Of a stretch of DNA of 64,000 nucleotides, positions 55,335-64,000 are shown piece by piece. The translations under genes were made by a program, and so were the position numbers. The number at the start of each line of letters is the position of its first letter. Position 1 is the first letter of the stretch. Source of the DNA: Lepidostoma basale (Eukaryota; Arthropoda; Insecta; Trichoptera; Lepidostomatidae); contig JAHDVF020000050.1 in the NCBI GenBank assembly GCA_022606425.2, positions 186,001 through 250,000 on the forward strand. Direction: 5' to 3'. The notes under the pieces were generated by a model that was not told the origin of the DNA, ran no database searches, and saw only the letters and a program-made list of their open reading frames with translations.

Positions 55335-55415
55335 TAATCCAGTGTAGTCCAAACTTATTTGACCCATGGCCCCCCTTTCATACATTAAATTACACAAGGC
55401 ACCCCTGGAAAATAA
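55335..55415 (+). mobile_element. Possible hAT terminus
   Basis: CCAGTGTAGTCCAAACTTATT followed by CCCATGGCCCCCCTTTCAT resembles hAT ends such as that at 63905. No partner end identified. Confidence 0.35.
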
Positions 55416-55572
55416 CCTTGTTTAAATAAACAGAAAAATGTAGTGATCTTATTTTTTATATACTTACTTGTAGTGTTATAAATAAGATACGCCGATACTT
55501 AAATTGTAATTACTATTTATTAAATATTCCATTGTTTTGGCCGAAACACTATACTTCAACATTATTGCTGCT

Positions 55573-55766
55573 AAAATTTATAACACTGTTATAATATCAC
55601 AATTTATTTTTATTCATTGTGAATGTCGCGACAGCTGTTTCGTCAATCGATGTTGGCATCATCAGGTGTTACAATAAACTAGTGTATTTTAACACCTGAT
55701 GATGCCAACATCAATAAACAATGAATAAAAATAAATTGTGATATTATAACAGTGTTTAAAATTTTA
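55573..55766. repeat. Foldback element with GAAACAGCTGTC core
   Basis: Arms AATTTATAACACTGTTATAA / TTATAACAGTGTTTAAAATT and CACAATTTATTTTTATTCAT with its complement; inner arms GATGTTGGCATCATCAGGTG / CACCTGATGATGCCAACATC. The minus strand of the left arm carries CTGATGATG, hairpin, GAAACAGCTGTC (55630-55641). The right arm lacks the GAAAC part, so a deletion removed it. Confidence 0.85.
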
Positions 55767-55952
55767 ACAGTATTACTATTTATTAAATAATTCTAATGAA
55801 AAAGACGAACCTGATGTTCTGCCAATAACAAACCTGATGTGAAATTATCAAATATATATTTAACTACAAGAGTATTTTTTTTTTCAGAAAGGTGTTTAGG
55901 AAATAAAACAATGCGATTTTTTTTATTATTTAATAGTGTATAATATCAGAGA

Positions 55953-56381
55953 CAATGACAATGACAGCGAAATCCGCAGAGCGACTGAATAATTTTGACA
56001 GAAGGATGCTGCGCAGAATTCTGGGACCTGTGAATGACGGTGAAGGCTGGAGAGTGCGGCATAATGATGAGCTGTACCATATTTACAAAGCTCCCAGTCT
56101 CTCCACCCAGGTCAGACTGAATAGACTGAGATGGGCCGGTCACATGCAGAGGATGCCGTCATCGCGAACCCCAAAAAGATTGCTGGAGTGGCACCCAGGT
56201 GGTAGAAGACCAATTCGACGACCAAGGCTGCGATGGGAGGATGAAGTTGGGAAAGATGGGGCGAAATTGTTACGAGTGTCAGATTGGAGGGTCGAAGCGG
56301 AGGACAGGAGGAGTTGGTGGCGAAGAATCCTGGAGGCTAAGGCTCGATATGGGCTGTAGGGCCACCGAAGAAGAATATGAA
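55953..56381 (+). mobile_element. C-family RTE-like LINE 3' copy, 15-bp TSD
   Basis: GTATAATATCAGAGA flanks it exactly (55938-55952, 56382-56396). Intact 134-residue frame: AERLNNFDRRMLRRILGPVN, TQVRLNRLRWAGHMQRMPSS, RRPIRRPRLRWEDEVGKDGA, ending ILEAKARYGL. RWAGHMQRM and RPRxRWEDEV are the C-terminal landmarks of RTE-like elements. Intact frame and exact duplication indicate a young insertion. Confidence 0.92.
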
Positions 56382-56609
56382 GTATAATATCAGAGAAAAT
56401 GTAAAATATAATTAATTTCTTATGCAAAGGATAAGCCTGGTGTTTTCATCGTGCACAACTCTATAGAAATATATTACGAGTATACCTTTATTCTGCTTTT
56501 TAATGATCTCATATTAAATTAATAGGGAGAATGAATTTTGAGAAACGTATTGATTTTTTTTTTAAATTCAATACAGATTTATTTATGGTTTCAAGTTTAT
56601 TCTATTTCG

Positions 56610-57050
56610 TCTGTGCAGACGTGACACAGAGATTGCGGGTAGCCGTCAGGTTTTTGTCTATGAATGGTGATTGGAATTTCCCGCCGTTTTTGGTCCGCCA
56701 CTTTTCTCCCCCGTCCCGGTCCGCTCCAAGCGAGTTTGAAGCGCAAAAAAACTACCCGCGCGCCCGAGGCGTCAACACAAACAACAGTTTAAAATTTAAT
56801 ATCAGATGAAATGGCGAGAACTTTTTGCTCGGGGTTTGGGTAACTTTTGAACGGTTAAACCCGTTCGTTAGGGCGCTGGACCGCGCCGGTTGAAGCGCTT
56901 ATGATATATTTTTGAAATCCGGTGTTTTTGTTCGGTATGATTTGAATGATGGAATTTGGAACCGGCGTTCTTTTTTCGAATGTCCGGACGAGGTGCTTAT
57001 TTATCAGGGATGTCCGGTCGACTGGCTTCATTCAATCAAAATACACGGAA
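56610..57050. other. GC-richer unique block, candidate conserved non-coding element
   Basis: CCCCCGTCCCGGTCCGCTCC and CTACCCGCGCGCCCGAGGCG are exceptional in this intron; no repeat or domain-bearing ORF is seen. It may be an alternative promoter or enhancer. 57050-57235 holds nothing recognisable. Confidence 0.4.
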
Positions 57051-57237
57051 CATATGAAAATATGGCGTATTTTTTTTATTGCTATACACTATCCAGATTT
57101 AGCTTTCGGATTACGCGTGTAGACTTCTATTCGGATTTATATACCTTCATCTGAAACACACATACATATGGTAATAAACACTTAACCATTTCCACATATT
57201 TTTTTTTCTGAAATTTCGTGGTTCAAGTCCAACATTA

Positions 57238-57368
57238 ACTAACTAACTAACTAACTAACTAACCATCACGCCGTCTCCCCGAAAGGGTAGGCAGAAATAA
57301 TGGACTGTCACACTTTAACCGATGCGGCACTCCATCCTTCTCTTTTCGCCCCGCGTCTCCCGCGGACA
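57238..57368 (-). mobile_element. S-family SINE-like element, 5'-truncated
   Basis: (TTAG)6 reversed at 57238-57262, then the complement of the shared A/S end and of GGGGCGAAAAGAGAAGGATG. The GGTTCGCAACCC head is missing. Confidence 0.75.
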
Positions 57369-57433
57369 TTTTAATAATCATATTATATTTAATGTAATAG
57401 TACACATTTTTTATAATTGTCAAACTTTTTTTT

Positions 57434-57534
57434 ATTTTAAATATACTTAAAGATCTGTCATACATTCTTCCTTTTCAAATACCATAACTTTGAAAAGGAA
57501 GAATGTATGACAGATCTTTACGTATATTTAAAAT
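57434..57534. repeat. Snap-back hairpin at the 5' edge of an A2 LINE
   Basis: ATTTTAAATATAC, TTAAAGATCTGTCATACATT, CTTCCTTTTCAAA is followed after TACCATAAC by its near-exact complement (arms about 46 bp). The second arm contains GAATGTATGACAGAT, which recurs at 57540-57554 as the start of the adjacent A2 copy. Confidence 0.85.
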
Positions 57535-57539
57535 AAAAA

Positions 57540-58245
57540 AGAATGTATGACAGATTGTGACATAAGTGCGAACGGTGAGAAATTAGAGCAAGTTACCGAA
57601 TCTGTCTACCTGGGAAGCATGTTTACAAGAGATGGAAAAATGCAGAAAGATATCGGAAGAAGGGTTGGAGCTGGAAACAAAATAAATGGTGCACTCAAAG
57701 TCATTACCGCAAATAGAAATATATCGACTGAAGCAAAGATGGCAGTGCACAATGGAGTTCTAGTGCCGACCCATATGTATGGAAGTTAAGCTTGGAGTTG
57801 ACAGAAGAAGGTTGAATGTAGGATAAATACCGTAGAAATGAGGTCACTAAGCAGGACGTGCGGAAAAACAATGTATGATAGAATATCTAATGTTGGTAAG
57901 AAAGGAATGTAAAGCGGATGAATGTGTGATAAATAAAATCAAGAAAAGGTCACTAATGGAACGAATGGATGAGGGAAGAATGGTTAAAAATATATGTACA
58001 AGTAGTGTGAATGGGAAAAAAAGCCGAGGAAGGCCAAGGAAGGCCAAGGAAGACAAGGCATGACCAAATTAATCAATTACTGAAAGGCGGCCATGTTCGA
58101 AATAGGAACAATCGACGAACGTGCATGTCACGATGTGTGAATGTAGAAGAGGCACGAGAGTTATGTCAGGATAGAACAATGTGGCGATCGATACTCTCTG
58201 CTTACCCCTCCGGGGAAACGGCATGATGGTTAGTTAGTTGGTTAG
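57540..58245 (+). mobile_element. A2 RTE-like LINE 3' copy
   Basis: Frames in order: NGEKLEQVTESVYLGSMFTR (57547-57789), then SVNGKKSRGRPRKAK and [20 protein letters not shown] with NVEEARELCQDRTMWRSILS to the end, plus a (TTAG)3-type tail. Has an internal AGGCCAAGGA duplication at 58030-58050. Confidence 0.85.
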
Positions 58246-58587
58246 TACGTTAAGATTTTGGTGATATATTATATTATTATCTACAACATTTCTTTTAAGA
58301 ATTGATATTGATATTTGTGTGAACCTGTTTTTCACGTAGTTTAATTTAAAAAAAATATTTGCCAAATTTATTTTCTTGAACCGTCTCTGTCTCGAACCCC
58401 CGGCGTCTTTTGCGAAATGAATAAATTGATGTGCAGCCAAATTCTTCTAAGCTTGCCAAGTACCTAATGGGTATATGCAATCAGCGTAAATTTCGTAGAA
58501 ATCGGAGAACGGTTTTCTAAGTAGGACGACACTAAATCTTTTTTCTACCCTTAGTTCGTACACATAACATATGTATCCATATCATCA

Positions 58588-58735
58588 CGCCGTCTCCCCG
58601 AAGGGGTAGGTAGAAATAATGGACTGCCACACTTTAACCGATACGGCACTCCATCCTTTTCTTTTCGCCCCCGCGGGAGACGGGGTGTAATGGGTTGCGA
58701 ACCTCATCGCTACCAATAAGCATCACCCGCGCATA
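58588..58735 (-). mobile_element. S-family SINE-like element
   Basis: Minus strand: TTGGTAGCGATGAGGTTCGC then AACCCATTACACCCCGTCTCC, GGATGGAGTGCCG and the shared A/S end; no (TTAG)n remains at 58588. Its 5' head is complete. Confidence 0.75.
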
Positions 58736-58830
58736 CTTTGATATATACTCGTATATACATACATACATAGATACATACATACGTACGTACGTACGCACGC
58801 ATGCACACACGCATGCACGCACGTTGAGAA
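58736..58830. repeat. Microsatellite (ATAC/ACGT/GCAC)n
   Basis: Tetranucleotide run passing from (TACA)n through (TACG)n to (CACG)n. Open frames across it on both strands are low-complexity by-products. Confidence 0.9.
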
Positions 58831-58859
58831 GTGTCGACGCGACAACACGTTTCGTGAAA

Positions 58860-59500
58860 AATGTCAATCGAATCTCCCGCCAAGTGCGATATACGCGGCG
58901 CCGGGCAAGAGTTTTTGAGGCGCTGCAAACTCCATGGAGATGAATTTCTCCGCTCCATCGTCACTGGAGATGAAACTTGGGTTGCACACTACACGCCTGA
59001 AACCAAAAGGCAGTCTCAACAGTGGCGTCACACCTCTTCACCCTCCGCCAAAAAGTTTTAAACCCCAATTTCACCCAAGAAACTCATGGCTTCTGTGTTT
59101 TGGGGCTGTCAAGGCATAATTTTAATTGAATATATGCCTCAAGGGGAGACCATCAACTCTGCAAGATACTGGGGGCCCCCAAAAAAAAATTGCCTTATAG
59201 CGATTCAGATCAAGACGAGGGGCGTGCCGACAAAGAGAGTCTGCCTGCTGCACGACAATGCCAGAATGAACTGCTCGCCTCGTTTAAATGGGATGTCCTG
59301 AACCACCTCCCTGAAGCTGCACATGGGTTGAAAAAGGTTTACAACCTACAAGGAGGTAATGGAGGAGGTGGAGAAGTGGACGAAGGGGTTGGACGGAAAC
59401 TACTTCGAGGAAGGCATCAAAAACTTGATACCCCGCTTCACCACCCGCATTGAGAGGAATGGCGAATATGTCGAAAAATAGCTTACATATGTATTACGAC
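58860..59500 (+). mobile_element. Mariner-like transposase pseudogene
   Basis: Frame one, with one in-frame stop at 59059: RSIVTGDETWVAHYTPETKR (first Asp), ASVFWGCQGIILIEYMPQGE, TKRVCLLHDNAR (second Asp). Then a frameshift gives ELLASFKWDVLNHLP, after which the YSPD segment with the third Asp is missing, and a third frame gives KWTKGLDGNYFEEGIKNLIP and the protein end. Differs from the mariner at 48207 (WVAHYTPETK versus WILYENWKR), so it is a separate lineage. Terminal repeats were not identified. Confidence 0.85.
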
Positions 59501-59559
59501 ACCCACCTAATTTTTTTGTTTAAATATAAAAAATTGTAAACTACAAAAATTCAGTACAC

Positions 59560-60230
59560 TTACTTTCTGGAGATGCTCGTACAGACATATATACATAACA
59601 TAACATAACATAACATTTATATGTCTTTAGCGCCTTCACGTCTTTCTTAGTTGTAGACATCCACTAAGATGAAAAAAATATATTGCCGGCGGCCGACACA
59701 GTCCTCTACTTTCATCTTGTTGTCCAGTTGCAGGGCCTTTTGGACAAAGCAGTCATATTATCTCCTGTTCACATGGAGATATCATATACCACAACATTTA
59801 CATCTATACAGGATCAAACAATGGGATATAAAGTACTATTAGGTTTGAAGCTCCTGTTATTTACTATGTATCAGTATTTCACACGTTAATACGCTTCTTT
59901 CGTGCCGAAAAAAATTACAGTTAACCTCAAGAATATTTCCGTCTACCCCCGTAGTAACGCGACGGCGTATTATAATACAACCCAAATATAACATGCCGAT
60001 GTAATGAATTAAAGTTTAATTAATTATGTCACTCACAGATATTAAAAATGGCGGCTTTCTGGGTTAGGTATCGATTCGTGATAAAGGCGTGACTGGATTG
60101 TACAACAATGCCCGAACGAGCGTCCATTTCCCGCCTAATTTGATGGAATTTGTTTGCGCAATCCATTTTATTCTTTATATCCTAACTATAAAATAATGTT
60201 ATATCTCTTTCGTTAAACTGATTTTTAAAA
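59560..60230. other. Intronic stretch, nothing recognised
   Basis: A short (CATAA)n run at 59594-59615 and a modestly GC-richer segment at 59930-60180 without repeat families. The 68-codon ORF at 59683-59889 has no domain. Confidence 0.4.
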
Positions 60231-60279
60231 TGTTTCACTGTTATTACATGTTGTATACAAGTGAGAATTATACACTGAA

Positions 60280-60727
60280 AATACTCCTCATCAAGACCTA
60301 TGTATGGAGTATCTTGATGTACAGCTGCGAGACATGGTGCCTATCCGAAAGAGATAAGCGGAGACTAGAGGTTTTTGAGATGTGGTCCTATAGAAGACTA
60401 TTAGGAATTTCCTGGAGAGACCACATCACGAATGAGGAAGTTCTTCAAGGAATCGAAGGAGGAAGGCACCTGCTCAGGACCTTGTCCGAAAGGCGTGCAA
60501 GATGGATCGGCCATGTAATACGTCAAGAAGGTCTCTTGCATGCCATAATGGAGGGCATGACCGAGGGGACAAACTCTAGGGGACGCCCACGCCGAGAGTA
60601 CCTGAAGGACCTGTTGGTGGACGTGCGCTGCTCATCATATGCAGATTTCAAAGGAGCCGAACAAGACAGAGAAGCATGGAAGAGAAGAATAGAAGAAATT
60701 GCTGCAAACCAATCCCAGGATTGAATC
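60280..60727 (+). mobile_element. B-family RTE-like LINE 3' copy
   Basis: Open frame 60230-60724 whose element part starts LKILLIKTYVWSILMYSCET and continues ERDKRRLEVFEMWSYRRLLG, RWIGHVIRQEGLLHAIMEGM, to NQSQD, almost identical to 42720-43169. The first ~16 codons are flanking DNA. A more severe 5' truncation than the other B copy. Confidence 0.9.
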
Positions 60728-61154
60728 TTTCTAACTAAATACAACAACGATGATGCCAAAAGACACACAAAGTAGTATTTAGAGGGAGGAAAATGAAAGA
60801 AAAGGCTGTCGGGTATAATAAGATAGCTTTTGCATGCTTTATTGACCTTACGAAGGTATTTGACCGGGCTAGACTTAACCTCTCTGTGCGGTCCACCCCA
60901 ACCCCGAGACCCTGAAATTCTGAGTCATATAGCGTATGGCCCCATGCTTGGGACTCATTTATAATTATTCAAATATCCCAAATTATTAAAAAAATTGGAC
61001 TATCAGCGACATTGTAGATACACAAAATTAAATAATTTATTGGCTAGTTATGATACATGTTTTACAAAATGTTTAATGATTTGACACAAATGCTGACTGA
61101 TGACGTTTATAGGTGTTCGTAGAAGGGCGGAATTGGGAATGTTGTATTACATAA

Positions 61155-61290
61155 AGCTGATACACGTTGACAGGTCATAAGTCCTGTAAACGCCTCGACA
61201 CCATATTCTGGTTCCAAATAATTTACATCTTCGTCTCTATTGAGATATAATTAATTCTTAATGATTAATACACCCGTAATGGGTGAAATC
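61155..61290 (-). repeat. Single arm of the 40597-40820 palindrome family
   Basis: GACAGGTCATAAGTCCTGTA then CGCCTCGACACC, and CGTCTCTATTGAGATATAAT in the same order as one palindrome arm, about 80 percent alike by eye. Continues into GGGTGAAATCCAGTATTTGT as after 40830. 60730-61150 holds nothing clear. Confidence 0.7.
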
Positions 61291-61639
61291 CAGTATTTGT
61301 ATACATAAAAAAAAATCAGTTATACCTTTTGTTTTTTATGAAATCAACCATTCTACAATCGCTCTTAACTAATATAGTACGTCGTGCCAAGAGGACGTTA
61401 TCCACGCAAGGTGTGTTAGCGAAGGTGTTAAAATCAAAGGGATTCTGTCTTAAGACTTCCAACCACGATGTGTGGACGCCCCACAACCAAGGGAGCGCAT
61501 CACAGATTATATGGCTTACAGTGTGTTAGACACCAACATACATAACGCTTTGTTCCCCATCAAGAGGCTGTGAACTCGATTCTAAAGCGATATTGTGTTT
61601 CTATAAAGCTGTTTACATCTTAAATTAAATAAATGTCAA

Positions 61640-62015
61640 CAACAAATCAAATCAAATTCAAATCAAACCAGTTTATTTTCTCAAAAAATATTACAACCAA
61701 CACATAAAGTTTAAGGCATCTATTGAGAACAGGTAAAACATAAAAAAATATATAATACCAGGAACGCATTAGAGATGGTTCGACATTAGGAATACAAGAT
61801 ACAATACTATCACAAAATACTATCACAAGATACTATCACAAGATACTATCACAAGATACTATACAAGATAAAGTCAAGAGTATTTGTCTTCTGAACGTAC
61901 TTTCACGAATATGAAAGACGTCGATCTCCGAAGCGATCATGTTCCGCAGTTTAATTGCTCTTCCCACCGGCATTACCAGAGGCAGGTTGGTTCTGCATGT
62001 TATGAGATAAAATAA
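61640..62015 (-). mobile_element. J-family LINE 3' copy with internal tandem expansion
   Basis: (AAATC)n tail at 61643-61672, the J 3' UTR, then a coding end with IDVFHIRESTF- and GRAIKLRNMI-like codons. A 13-bp tandem array at 61803-61867 sits where other copies have a single AAGACAAGATACT. Confidence 0.8.
61803..61867. repeat. 13-bp tandem array inside J LINE
   Basis: About five copies of ATACTATCACAAG. Absent from the other J copies, so it arose after insertion or in this lineage. Confidence 0.9.
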
Positions 62016-62084
62016 AAAGTAGCGTGTATTAATCAGAGCGAAAATCTACATGTATAGACAATGTGTTCATACGAAGGAACACGA

Positions 62085-62165
62085 CTGTTTTCTGGAGTGT
62101 CGTGCGTACATGACACGGTGTATGAATGTCGAGTAAGTGAGAAGTATGTCGGAAAATAACAGTGC
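62085..62165 (+). mobile_element. A LINE scrap
   Basis: CGTGCGTACATGACACGGTG then TATGAATGTCGAGTAAGTGAG resembles the MTRCMNVE codons. Only ~70 bp remain. Confidence 0.4.
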
Positions 62166-62679
62166 TACTGTTACGGTCCATTATTTCTGGATATTCTTCG
62201 TCCATTATTTATGTCTATGCATTGTTTTATTTATTTATTAATATTTAAAATGAATTTCCAGGAGATTTCAGTAAAATTTAAAAAATTGCATAAGGGTTGA
62301 AGAACTTCTGAATCACTTCCACTCTACTTTTACATATAGTTTGAAATTACCAAGTATATGGATGCTGGGAATGCAGTTGTCTTGATTTATATGCCCAAAA
62401 TGAAATTAATCATCGTATGCAGGTATAAATTATTGCTAGATATGGAGAGAGAGAGAGAGGTGGCTTTGCAGGGGGGTTTGAAGTTATCTATGGAAATTAT
62501 GCCATTCATTTTAGATGAGGCTAGAACCGTATAGGCGCGTAAATTTAACGGATTTGAATACGTTCGAATGTCTGGCAGCGGTTTTCCGAATTCTCAATAA
62601 GAAATAATTTCAAATTTCGAATGGAATATCTAGTCAGTGAAGATCATTCCTCACTTTTATTTTTTAAAGGAACATAGAA

Positions 62680-63060
62680 GTTACCGCCACATACCCGAGG
62701 CTGTTATAGGGCGTAGCGGCGCCCTTTTATCAGCCTACATGCCAAAAACTGTACTCTACGTTATTATTTTTTTTTCCCATACCGCATTTGTCTCCTCTGC
62801 CTCTCCTGTTCTTCCCGCTGTATATTCCTGTGGTGTATCATTATTTTTATCTTTTATATAATGTTCCTCAAATGTTCATGTATTATATATTATGCTTATT
62901 TATTTATTCAATAAAGTACAGCGGAGCATAGAAGTGAGATTGAGTAGATTAAATGTGGTCTGGCACCCCCTCGTTGTTGCCGTATTTAAATGTAAGTGCC
63001 GGGTGGACCGGGGACAGGCCCAGGGAGTGTACGAGCGAGGATCATTCCTAACTGTAACTT
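62680..63060 (+). repeat. Relic related to the 38560-38958 repeat
   Basis: CCGAGGCTGTTATAGGGCGTAGCGGCGCC matches (in pieces under 20 bp) GAAGCTGTTATAGGCGCAGCAGCGCC at 38610, and the right part holds the complement of CCTAGGCCCGTC / CACTCC stretches in inverted order (63010-63040). Class unknown. Confidence 0.45.
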
Positions 63061-63164
63061 TAAAAAAATGTTGAATTTGTTGGTTGTGAGTTGGGACAGT
63101 AGGTATTAGGGAGGAGAAGATGATTTGATTTGTTTTGAAAGCGGAAATTTTGGAAATACTGTTT

Positions 63165-63615
63165 CTTCTTCTTTTTCTTCAAGTGCCCTGTCGGGTCCCC
63201 CCAACGTTGGCGATCACCTCGGCGAACCTGTACTTGTCCTGCGCCGCTCGGAACAGCTCCTGCACACTTCGGATGCCGGTCCACTCCCTCACGTTTCGCA
63301 GCCAGGACATTTGTCTCCTTCCGGGCCCTAGGCGTCCCTTAAATTTTCCCCTCCAATATCAGTTGGAGAAGGTGGTACTTTTCCCCACGCAGTATATGAC
63401 CCAGTTGTGAGATCTTTCGAACCTTGATAGTTGATAACAGTTCCCTGTCAACTCTAACTCGCCTCAGGACTTCGGTATTGGTAGACATGTCTGTCCAGGG
63501 AACTCTGAGCATTCGGCGATTGAGCCACATTTCAAATACTTCCATCTGTTCATCCTTTTTGATGACTATATATTGTGATATTTTAGGTTTTTGTATATTT
63601 GAATAAAAACACATT
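63165..63615 (-). mobile_element. E-family RTE-like LINE 3' copy
   Basis: Minus strand frame 63614-63339: KKDEQMEVFEMWLNRRMLRV, TNTEVLRRVRVDRELLSTIK, KISQLGHILRGEKYHLLQLI, then after a frameshift the CRNVREWTGIRSVQELF end and a (GAA)n tail at 63165-63180. Better preserved than the 30260 copy. Confidence 0.85.
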
Positions 63616-63795
63616 CAATATTTGATTTTAAAAAAAGGCCAAGTGAGGAGTCAGAGAAATCGACGCGCGTGCATTACACGATGTAAGAATGTTGAGGAAG
63701 CGAGAGAAATATGTCGGGAGAGAAAAATGTGGCAGTTCATTATTTCTGCCTACCCCTTTGGAAAGACGGCGTGATGGTTAGTTAGTTAGTTTTTG
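63612..63795 (+). mobile_element. A1 LINE, short 3' copy with inverted 5' bit
   Basis: Plus strand from GGCCAAGTGAGGAGTCAGAG to CGGCGTGATGG and (TTAG)3. Just before it, ACATTCAATATTTGATTT (63611-63628) is the neighbouring A1 segment in reverse orientation, a sign of 5' inversion on insertion. Confidence 0.8.
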
Positions 63796-63904
63796 AAGAA
63801 AAAAAACTGTTTTTTCCATTGTATTAAGTTTTGTGTATTATTATTTACATGTTTCCCAGATTATATGTACCTACATTATTACAAGAATTATATTATATAA
63901 ACCA

Positions 63905-64000
63905 CAGTTTCTCAACCTTTTATGGCCCACCGATCCCTTTTAGAATTAAAATCTTATCGCCCGCTTTTAAATAGTAATACTTATAATATTATTAAATGTA
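63905..64000 (+). mobile_element. Left end of a hAT-like element running off the window
   Basis: CACAGTTTCTCAACCTTTTATGG with CCCACCGATCCCTTTTAG following is a common hAT-type terminus (CAGnGnTTCTCAACC). Its other end is beyond 64000. Confidence 0.5.

Larger units (their letters stand above)
8012..64000 (+). other. Inferred first intron of neurobeachin (56 kb, transposon-filled)
   Basis: Starts at the GTGAGT donor after the neurobeachin exon. No downstream exon of that protein and no other cellular gene was recognised up to the right edge. Every longer ORF examined is either LINE/mariner debris or lacks recognisable features. Long introns near the 5' end are usual for this gene. Whether the acceptor lies beyond 64000 is inference; RNA-seq would settle it. 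Confidence 0.6.

Noticed and set aside
58634..58964. Long ORFs with repeated Tyr/Thr/His or Cys/Val residues
   Set aside because: They are translations of a tetranucleotide microsatellite in several frames.
8012..64000. Second coding exon of neurobeachin in the window
   Set aside because: I looked among plus-strand frames for the expected GGEF(D) continuation and following conserved block and found nothing convincing. A short exon missed by eye cannot be excluded.
1..64000. CRISPR arrays, operons, rRNA, prophage or plasmid features
   Set aside because: Spliced animal genes and eukaryotic retrotransposons dominate. Direct repeats seen are microsatellites, a minisatellite or transposon copies, with no constant-repeat/variable-spacer pattern.

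Overview
This 64 kb window is eukaryotic nuclear DNA from an arthropod, almost certainly an insect: AT-rich, with GT-AG introns, two conserved animal genes, and a dense load of degenerate non-LTR retrotransposons, MITEs, mariners and SINEs. Lepidoptera is my best guess (a cecropia-type mariner, RTE-like LINE ends in (ATG)n and (TTAG)n, a short Harbinger-like MITE), but the order is not proven by the sequence.

Layout. (1) 1-7622, minus strand: the 5' part of a septin gene of the SEPT6 group (Drosophila Septin 2 type). Seven coding exons give 318 in-phase codons; the C-terminal coiled-coil exon lies beyond the left edge. (2) 7623-7852: a short head-to-head intergenic region, presumably a bidirectional promoter. 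(3) 7853-8011, plus strand: the first coding exon of neurobeachin (Drosophila rugose), a BEACH-domain protein. (4) 8012-64000: no further exon of either gene was found, so I interpret these 56 kb as the first intron of neurobeachin, filled with nested transposon insertions.

The repeat content falls into recurrent families, named here for reference. A (subfamilies A1, A2) is an RTE-like LINE ending in (TTAG)n; S is a SINE-like element sharing the 3' end of A; B, C, D, E, F, G, H and N are other RTE-like LINE tails; J, J2, K and L are jockey/CR1-like LINE tails. There are also hAT, Harbinger-like and piggyBac-like MITEs, three mariner derivatives, one tRNA-like SINE, a 25-bp minisatellite, and many inverted-repeat (foldback) elements. 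Several insertions have clear target-site duplications, and nesting orders can be read from them.

The most interesting unexplained structure is the foldback set. Several sequence-unrelated foldback families share one core: a GATG-like box, a short hairpin, then GAAAC-NN-GTC, often present on both arms. It resembles a minimal hammerhead-ribozyme core such as that reported for Penelope-like retroelements. A 106-bp perfect palindrome at 40597-40820, and a chimeric retrocopy at 39555-40023 with a 13-bp target duplication, also deserve attention. I ran no searches; all family assignments rest on motif recognition.
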